From contig JASLEM010000537.1 in the NCBI GenBank assembly GCA_030151165.1, forward strand, positions 1-9,319: a stretch of DNA of 9,319 nt. Direction: 5' to 3'. The position numbers were made by a program, and so were the translations under genes. The number at the start of each line of letters is the position of its first letter. Position 1 is the first letter of the stretch. This stretch comes from Burkholderiaceae bacterium. Lineage in GTDB: Bacteria; Pseudomonadota; Gammaproteobacteria; Burkholderiales; Burkholderiaceae. Positions 5,219 through 9,319 of the stretch are shown in pieces. The notes below the pieces were generated by a model that saw only the letters and a list, made by a program, of their open reading frames with translations, did not search any database and had not been told where the DNA came from.

Positions 5219-5914
5219 TCAGGCGCCGGGATTCAGGTCGGCGTCGAGATCCACGCCCAGCTCCGACGCGAGCCGCGCAACCTGCGTCTTCAGCCGCGCG
5301 ATCTCGCCCGTCATCCGCAGCTGCTCGGCCCGCAGCGCCGCGACCTCCGACAGGCCCAGCGCGGCATCCGCCAGCGGCGTGCCCGGGCCGGTGGCGCCCG
5401 TCTGCGGCGCGGCGTCGGCCACCGGCCCGGACAGCAGGTGCGCCCAGCGCGACTCGCGCGCGCCCGGCGCCCGCGCGAGCTTCACGACGAAGGGCGGCTC
5501 GTGCGTCGCCAGTTCGTCGAGGAAGCCCTCGACCGACGAGATGTCCGCGAAGCGGTGCAGCCGCTCGGTGTTCAGGCGAAGCTCCGCGGCCGTCTGCGGC
5601 CCGCGCAGCATCATCATCGCGAGCAGCGCGACGCTCTGGCCCGGCACGCCCAGCACGCGCGCCACGTTGTGCTCGAAGCGCGGCACGCGGCTGCCCGAGC
5701 CCTCCAGCACGATGTGCAGCGACTTCAGGGTGTCGAGCGCGGCGAGCACGTCGCCGTCGCTCGCGTTGATCACCGGGTCGCGCGCCGTCTTCTGGTTGCA
5801 GCCCAGCGTCAGCGCGTTGAGGCTCAGCGGGTAGCTGTCGGGCACGGTGTGCTGCTTCTCGACGAGGACGCCGAGGATGCGAGTCTCGAGGAGCGAAAGC
5901 GTGGGCAACGGCAT
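5219..5914 (-). CDS. yceH: YceH family protein (DUF480)
   Basis: The protein has 231 residues; Escherichia coli YceH has about 215. The N-terminal LETRILGVLVEKQHTVPDSYPLSLNAL (9-35), then GCNQKTARDPV (38-48), is the unmistakable family signature of two tandem winged-helix domains. The second winged helix lies at about 93-162, with MMLRGPQTAAELRLNTERLH (101-120). The C-terminal ALGLSEVAALRAEQLRMTGEIARLKTQVARLASELG (185-220) has a heptad pattern and should form a coiled coil. An Ala/Gly/Pro linker (163-184) precedes it. The role is unknown; DNA binding is plausible from the fold. The ATG at 5914-5912 is the only start consistent with the signature. No Shine-Dalgarno is visible. The frame stays open upstream to 7237 only because it runs antisense through acpA sequence in another frame. 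Confidence 0.93.
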   Translation of the reverse strand: MPLPTLSLLETRILGVLVEKQHTVPDSYPLSLNALTLGCNQKTARDPVINASDGDVLAALDTLKSLHIVLEGSGSRVPRFEHNVARVLGVPGQSVALLAMMMLRGPQTAAELRLNTERLHRFADISSVEGFLDELATHEPPFVVKLARAPGARESRWAHLLSGPVADAAPQTGATGPGTPLADAALGLSEVAALRAEQLRMTGEIARLKTQVARLASELGVDLDADLNPGA

Positions 5915-5964
5915 GGCGGGCGATTCGGAGCGGTGGGATCGCCGCCAGTATCGCTCCGCCCATG

Positions 5965-5989
5965 AAAAATGCCTCCCGAAGGAGGCATT
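5965..5989 (-). terminator. Intrinsic terminator downstream of the phosphoesterase gene
   Basis: On the leftward strand a nine-base-pair stem (AATGCCTCC with GGAGGCATT) encloses a TTCG tetraloop closed by C-G and runs into TTTTT. It lies about 70 bases after the acpA-like gene's stop (6058) and before the yceH start (5914), so it ends the phosphoesterase transcript and isolates yceH. Confidence 0.8.
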
Positions 5990-6004
5990 CGAAGGCGAGA
6001 GGAA

Positions 6005-6043
6005 TCGAAGGAGGCGGGCCGCCCGAACGGCCGTCTCCTTCGA
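6005..6043. repeat. Second inverted repeat between acpA and yceH
   Basis: TCGAAGGAG (6005-6013) pairs with CTCCTTCGA (6035-6043), and the pairing extends inward by a G-T wobble and GC pairs to about 13 bp around a 13-base loop. It lies 14 bases beyond the phosphoesterase stop. It has no T tract, so it acts as a first hairpin before the true terminator. CGAAGGAGGC occurs directly repeated at 5977-5986 and 6006-6015, so alternative pairings exist. Confidence 0.7.
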
Positions 6044-6057
6044 ATCGACCGTGCGCG

Positions 6058-7752
6058 TCAGTTCAGCTTCAGCGCGGCGGTCAGGTCGCCCATCGGCGCG
6101 GCGCCGGCGGCCTTCAGCGCGTTGTCGCGCTGGGTCAGGCCCGGCAGCGTCGGCAGCGAGAAGCGGCGCGTGATCAGGCGCAGGATCGACGCGGTGTCGT
6201 ACTGCGTGTGGTCGACCGTGCCCTTGTTGGCGAACGGCGAGACGATGATCGCCGGGATGCGCGTGCCCGGGCCGAGCTTGTCGCCCTTCGGCGGCGCGAC
6301 GTGGTCCCAGGTGCCGCCGAACTCGTCGTACGTGATCACGATGACCATGTTCTTGTACTGCGGGCTGGCTTGCAGCTTGGCGACGAGGTCGGCGATCTTC
6401 GCGTCGCCGTCGGCCAGGTTGGCGTAGCCGTTGTGCTGGTTGTACACGCCTTCCGGCTTGTAGAACGAGACCGGCGGCAGCGTGCCCGCGGCGGCGTCGT
6501 TCACCATGTCGGTGTAGTCCTGGAGGTGGGCGGCGCGGTCGGCGGCGTTCGTGACCGGATCCAGGTTCTTGTAGTAGTTGAACGGCATGTGGTGCGGCTG
6601 GAAGTCGACGTTCGCCGTCGTCGCCACGCCCACCGAGTTGCCCGCGTAGATCACCGTGCGCGCGGCGGTCGGCGCCTGCATGCCGTCGGCCAGCGCGTTC
6701 TTCCACGAGCCGCCGTACCACTTCCAGTTCACCTTGGCCGCCGTCAGCAGGTCGCCGATGTTGGTCTGCGTCTGCGGGGGCAGCGTGGTGGCGGCGGTCG
6801 TGTTGGCGTACAGCGCATCGCTGCCGCTGACGTCGGCCGGCGCGTTGCCGCTCGGCTGGTACGGGGCCTGCATCGTGTTGACGGCGTAGAACTTGCCGTC
6901 GCCGAAGTAGTTGGCCGGCGTGATGTTGCCGCTCAGCTTGAACGTCGGCGGGCCGTCCATCGCCGAGGCCTTGGCGGTGGCGGCGGCGGTCAGGTGCGAC
7001 GTCAGGTTGCCGGACGAGTCCGTGTCGACGATGGCGATCGTCGGGTGCTGGGGCGACGTGTCGGCGTTCGGGAATTCCGGCGCGCACGCGCAGATCAGGT
7101 ACTGGTGGTTCAGGAACGAGCCGCCGAACGCGCCTTCGAAGAAGTTGTCGGCGAGGACGTTGTCCTGGGCCAGCTTGTAGAGCGCGGACGAGCTGTAGTC
7201 CCAGTTGCCCATCGTCAGGCCGCCGGCGTCTTCCCACGCGGCGAACTGGTCGTTCTTGCCGCCGTCGATGGCCATCTGGTGCTCGAAGAAGCGGTGGTAC
7301 AGGTCACGGTTGACGACCGACGTGTTCAGCGTCGCGCCACCGGCCGGCACGAAGGCCGTCTCGACCTTGAACGGCGCATTCGGCAGGCCGGCGCTCTGCG
7401 CCTGCGTGACGGTCAGGCTGCTGCCCGGCGCGGTCACGCCGCCCCAGGTCTGCGGCAGGGTCGCGAGCACGGTCGTGCCGTCGCGGTCGACCTGCTTGAC
7501 GTACGACGACGTCGTCGAGCCATCGGTGTTCACCACAGTGCTCAGGCCGTTGGCGCCCGGGAAGTGGCCATACAGGTTGTCGAACGAGCGGTTCTCGGCA
7601 TAGATCACGACGATGTTCTGCACCTTGGCCTGCAGGGCCGCGGTCGTGTCGAGCGGCGCCGGGTTGTCGCTGTCGCCGCAGGCGGACAGGGCCAGCACGG
7701 CGGCCACGGCGAGAGGGGTCAGCAACGCACCGAACTTGATGGGGTTCTTCAT
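6058..7752 (-). CDS. acpA: Phosphoesterase-family lipoprotein (acid phosphatase AcpA / phospholipase C type)
   Basis: The protein has 564 residues. A lipoprotein signal peptide ends in LSAC (22-25); Cys25 would be lipidated, and the following Gly predicts the outer membrane rather than inner-membrane retention. The mature protein is an alkaline-phosphatase-superfamily phosphoesterase (PF04185). IVVIYAENRSFDNLYG (47-62) supplies Glu53/Asn54 of the metal site. The EGAFGGSFLNHQ region (206-217) offers Ser212 as a candidate nucleophile, and VITYDEFGGTWDHV (472-485) supplies Asp476/Glu477 as further ligands. HTQYDTASILRLITRRF (515-531) is the conserved C-terminal block. Members hydrolyse phosphomonoesters or phospholipids in the periplasm or outside the cell; which one cannot be told. 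AGGAG lies ten bases before the ATG. It is divergent from the peroxidase gene and ends at tandem hairpins. The acpA symbol is by family resemblance. Confidence 0.9.
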   Translation of the reverse strand: MKNPIKFGALLTPLAVAAVLALSACGDSDNPAPLDTTAALQAKVQNIVVIYAENRSFDNLYGHFPGANGLSTVVNTDGSTTSSYVKQVDRDGTTVLATLPQTWGGVTAPGSSLTVTQAQSAGLPNAPFKVETAFVPAGGATLNTSVVNRDLYHRFFEHQMAIDGGKNDQFAAWEDAGGLTMGNWDYSSSALYKLAQDNVLADNFFEGAFGGSFLNHQYLICACAPEFPNADTSPQHPTIAIVDTDSSGNLTSHLTAAATAKASAMDGPPTFKLSGNITPANYFGDGKFYAVNTMQAPYQPSGNAPADVSGSDALYANTTAATTLPPQTQTNIGDLLTAAKVNWKWYGGSWKNALADGMQAPTAARTVIYAGNSVGVATTANVDFQPHHMPFNYYKNLDPVTNAADRAAHLQDYTDMVNDAAAGTLPPVSFYKPEGVYNQHNGYANLADGDAKIADLVAKLQASPQYKNMVIVITYDEFGGTWDHVAPPKGDKLGPGTRIPAIIVSPFANKGTVDHTQYDTASILRLITRRFSLPTLPGLTQRDNALKAAGAAPMGDLTAALKLN

Positions 7753-7811
7753 TTTGAGAGGGCTCCTGAAGCCGGGAACAGTGAAACGGATAAGCGCGAG
7801 AGCATCGCCTC

Positions 7812-7821
7812 GTCATATGAC
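7812..7821. promoter_or_regulatory. Palindrome GTCATATGAC in the divergent intergenic region
   Basis: A perfect ten-base palindrome 60 bases upstream of the acpA-like ATG. On the leftward strand it reads TCCTGTCATATGACG and contains a weak -10 (TATGAC). It could be an operator or just part of the promoter. Confidence 0.35.
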
Positions 7822-7849
7822 AGGACCGTGTAATCGCGACGCCATCCTC

Positions 7850-7867
7850 ATGTCACGACACCGTCAC
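7850..7867 (+). promoter_or_regulatory. Pho-box-like direct repeat
   Basis: ATGTCAC (7850-7856), a four-base spacer GACA, and CCGTCAC (7861-7867). Each seven-base unit matches CTGTCAC at six positions and the 11-base period is that of a PhoB site. The spacer is not AT-rich as in the consensus. Control by PhoB of a phosphatase region is biologically sensible but unproven; the orientation favours the rightward gene. Confidence 0.35.
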
Positions 7868-7928
7868 GCGATTGCCACGAAGCCGCGTTAACCTGACACG
7901 TTCGCCCGCAACCGCCGCCGTTCCCGTC

Positions 7929-9257
7929 GTGATCCGTCGTCTGTCTTCCGTCTTCCCGTCCCATGCGGCCCGGCGGGCCCTGCCCCTCCTTCCGATCGCG
8001 CTGCTCGCGCTGGCCGCCTGGTCGGGCGCCGGCCGCGCCGCCACCGGCGCGCCGCCCGCCGCCGCGTCGACAGCGCCGCGTCCCGCGCGCATCGCGAGCG
8101 AGCCCGCCGGCTTCTACACGACGCCGTTCGAGCACAAGCCCGACGTGAAGACGCTGACCGCGCTCGGCCGTTCGCTGTTCCACGACGCGGCGCTGTCGGC
8201 GTCGGGGAAGATGTCCTGCGCCTCCTGCCACGACCCGGCGCACGCGTACGGCCCGCCCAACGCGCGTCCCGTCCAGCTGGGCGGCCCGACCGGCCAGCTG
8301 CCCGGCCTGCGCGCGGTGCCGTCGCTGAAGTACCACCAGGACATCCCGCCGTTCTCGGAGCACTTCTACGACAACGACGGCAACGACAGCGAGGACCAGG
8401 GCCCGACCGGCGGCTTCGACTGGGACGGCCGCGCGTTCTCCGCGCACGAGCAGGCGGCCGGGCCGCTGCTGTCGACGTTCGAGATGGCCAACGCGGATCC
8501 CGAGTCCGTCGTCGCGAAGCTCCGGGCCTCGCCGGACGCCGACGCGTTCCGCGCCGCGTTCGGCGCGCACGTGTTCGACACGCCCCAGCACGCCTGGAAC
8601 GGCCTGGTGCTGGCGCTCGAGGTCTTCCAGCAGAGCCCGGCCGACTTCTATCCCTACGACAGCAAGTACGACGAGTACACGCGCGGCAAGGCCAAGCTGT
8701 CGCCCGCCGAGATGCGCGGCCTGCTCGTGTTCAATGACGTGACCAAGGGCAACTGCGCGCTGTGCCACCCGAGCGCGCCCAAGCGCGGCGCGGCGCCGCA
8801 GTTCACCGACCTCGGCTTCATCGCGCTGGGCGTGCCGCGCAACCCGGCGATCCCGCTGAACGCGAAGGCCGGCTTCGCCGACCTGGGCCTGTGCGGCCCG
8901 CTGCGCACCGACTTCCACGACCGCGCCGACTACTGCGGCCTGTTCCGCACGCCGACGCTGCGCAACGTCGCGCTGCGGCCCGTGTTCTTCCACAACGGCG
9001 TCTACCGTCACCTCGACGAGGCGGTGCGCTTCTACGCGCAGCGCGACACCCATCCCGAACGCTTCTACCCGCGCAGCAAGGACGGCAAGGTGCGCAAGTA
9101 CGACGACCTGCCCGCGAAGTTCCAGGCCAACGTCAACGACGAGCAGCCCTTCGGCGGCCAACCCGGCGACAAGCCGGCGATGACCGACGCCGAGGCCGCC
9201 GACGTCGTCGCGTTCCTGAAGACGCTGACCGACGGCTACGCCACGCCGAAGCGCTAG
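7929..9257 (+). CDS. Secreted di-heme cytochrome c peroxidase / MauG-family protein
   Basis: The protein has 442 residues from a GTG at 7929. The N-terminus (RR then LPLLPIALLALAAWSGAGRAA, about 19-38) is a Sec signal peptide. The mature protein has two heme attachment sites, CASCH (97-101) and CALCH (276-280). Conserved MauG/CCP blocks are LGRSLFHDAALSASGKMSC (79-97), FDWDGRAFSAHEQAAGPL (163-180) with FEMANAD (184-190), and TPTLRNVALRPVFFHNGVYR (341-360) with HLDEAVRFY. This family (PF03150) reduces peroxides or oxidises protein/small-molecule substrates in the periplasm using electrons from c-type cytochromes such as the cytochrome c4 here. Two extra cysteines, Cys322 and Cys336, flank a loop and may form a disulfide. 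No ATG precedes the signal peptide: GTG 7929 fits best, and a TTG at 7872 is the alternative. It is divergent from the phosphoesterase gene. Confidence 0.92.
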   Translation: MIRRLSSVFPSHAARRALPLLPIALLALAAWSGAGRAATGAPPAAASTAPRPARIASEPAGFYTTPFEHKPDVKTLTALGRSLFHDAALSASGKMSCASCHDPAHAYGPPNARPVQLGGPTGQLPGLRAVPSLKYHQDIPPFSEHFYDNDGNDSEDQGPTGGFDWDGRAFSAHEQAAGPLLSTFEMANADPESVVAKLRASPDADAFRAAFGAHVFDTPQHAWNGLVLALEVFQQSPADFYPYDSKYDEYTRGKAKLSPAEMRGLLVFNDVTKGNCALCHPSAPKRGAAPQFTDLGFIALGVPRNPAIPLNAKAGFADLGLCGPLRTDFHDRADYCGLFRTPTLRNVALRPVFFHNGVYRHLDEAVRFYAQRDTHPERFYPRSKDGKVRKYDDLPAKFQANVNDEQPFGGQPGDKPAMTDAEAADVVAFLKTLTDGYATPKR

Positions 9258-9264
9258 GCCGGCG

Positions 9265-9319
9265 TCACTCCCCGAGCACCCAGCGCTCGCGCACCGGCAC
9301 GTGCGGCTCGACATGGCTG
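9265..9319 (-). CDS. C-terminal end of a converging leftward gene (partial, unidentified)
   Basis: A leftward frame reads through 17 codons to a TGA at 9267-9265, giving SHVEPHVPVRERWVLGE. It begins seven bases after the peroxidase stop. The composition is protein-like with the codon usage of its neighbours, and a tight convergent arrangement is common in this window. The piece is too short to assign a family, and it could be chance. Confidence 0.4.
   Translation of the reverse strand, partial: SHVEPHVPVRERWVLGE

Noticed and set aside
5219..7237. 672-codon leftward frame that would fuse YceH to an N-terminal extension
   Set aside because: The extension runs through the phosphoesterase gene out of frame and is Arg/Pro/Gln-rich. 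The YceH family begins at the Met at 5914, and an intrinsic terminator lies in between.
5962..7833. 623-codon rightward frame antisense to the phosphoesterase gene
   Set aside because: The product is Arg/Val/Ala repetitive without domains; the opposite strand encodes a clear phosphoesterase with a lipoprotein signal and family motifs.
7964..8148. Small rightward frame starting at an ATG within the peroxidase signal region
   Set aside because: It is out of frame with the heme motifs and gives a Pro/Arg-rich low-complexity peptide.
7848..9314. 488-codon leftward frame antisense to the peroxidase gene
   Set aside because: Low-complexity Arg/Val/Gly product; the opposite strand has CASCH, CALCH and all MauG-family blocks.
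1..9319. CRISPR array, tRNA or rRNA gene, insertion sequence, phage or toxin-antitoxin module
   Set aside because: I read the gaps and gene ends on both strands for regular repeats, cloverleaf folds, transposase motifs and paired small genes and saw none.

Overview
The window is ordinary-looking GC-rich bacterial chromosome, dense with genes. Ten complete or nearly complete protein genes and two clipped gene ends are visible; there are no RNA genes, insertion sequences, phage genes or CRISPR repeats. The GroEL tail ending in GGM repeats, the engB/cytochrome c4 divergent pair, YceH and the phosphoesterase beside a di-heme peroxidase all point to a betaproteobacterium, most likely a member of Burkholderiales. 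The genus cannot be decided from this sequence.

Layout. At 2-205 is the 3' end of groEL, followed by a clear UUCG-loop terminator (263-293). A leftward group follows: a class I SAM methyltransferase (362-1150), a single-pass membrane protein with a TonB-like N-terminal architecture (1208-1852) and a DUF4442 hotdog-fold protein (1969-2520). A TetR-family regulator (2612-3235) is divergent from the hotdog gene, and a perfect 6-bp inverted repeat lies between them, so local control of both is plausible. The ribosome-assembly GTPase engB (3243-4061, leftward) converges on tetR with a 7-bp gap and diverges from a di-heme cytochrome c4 gene (4123-4749). A conserved 111-residue protein (4860-5195) follows the cytochrome and converges on yceH (5219-5914, leftward).

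The right third holds a lipoprotein phosphoesterase of the AcpA/phospholipase C superfamily (6058-7752, leftward). It is divergent from a secreted di-heme cytochrome c peroxidase/MauG-family protein (about 7929-9257, rightward). Their shared 176-bp intergenic region carries a palindrome and a Pho-box-like direct repeat. The last 55 bases look like the end of a converging leftward gene.

The most interesting signals are regulatory rather than a new multigene system. Three genes without a Shine-Dalgarno (tetR, engB and the 111-residue protein) each have a -10-like hexamer only 5-9 bases before the ATG, as expected for leaderless mRNAs. The engB and cytochrome c4 -10 hexamers overlap on opposite strands. 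The acpA-yceH gap contains tandem hairpins with alternative pairings, and the acpA/peroxidase intergenic region may answer to phosphate. I see no convincing evidence for an undescribed defence, mobile or biosynthetic system.
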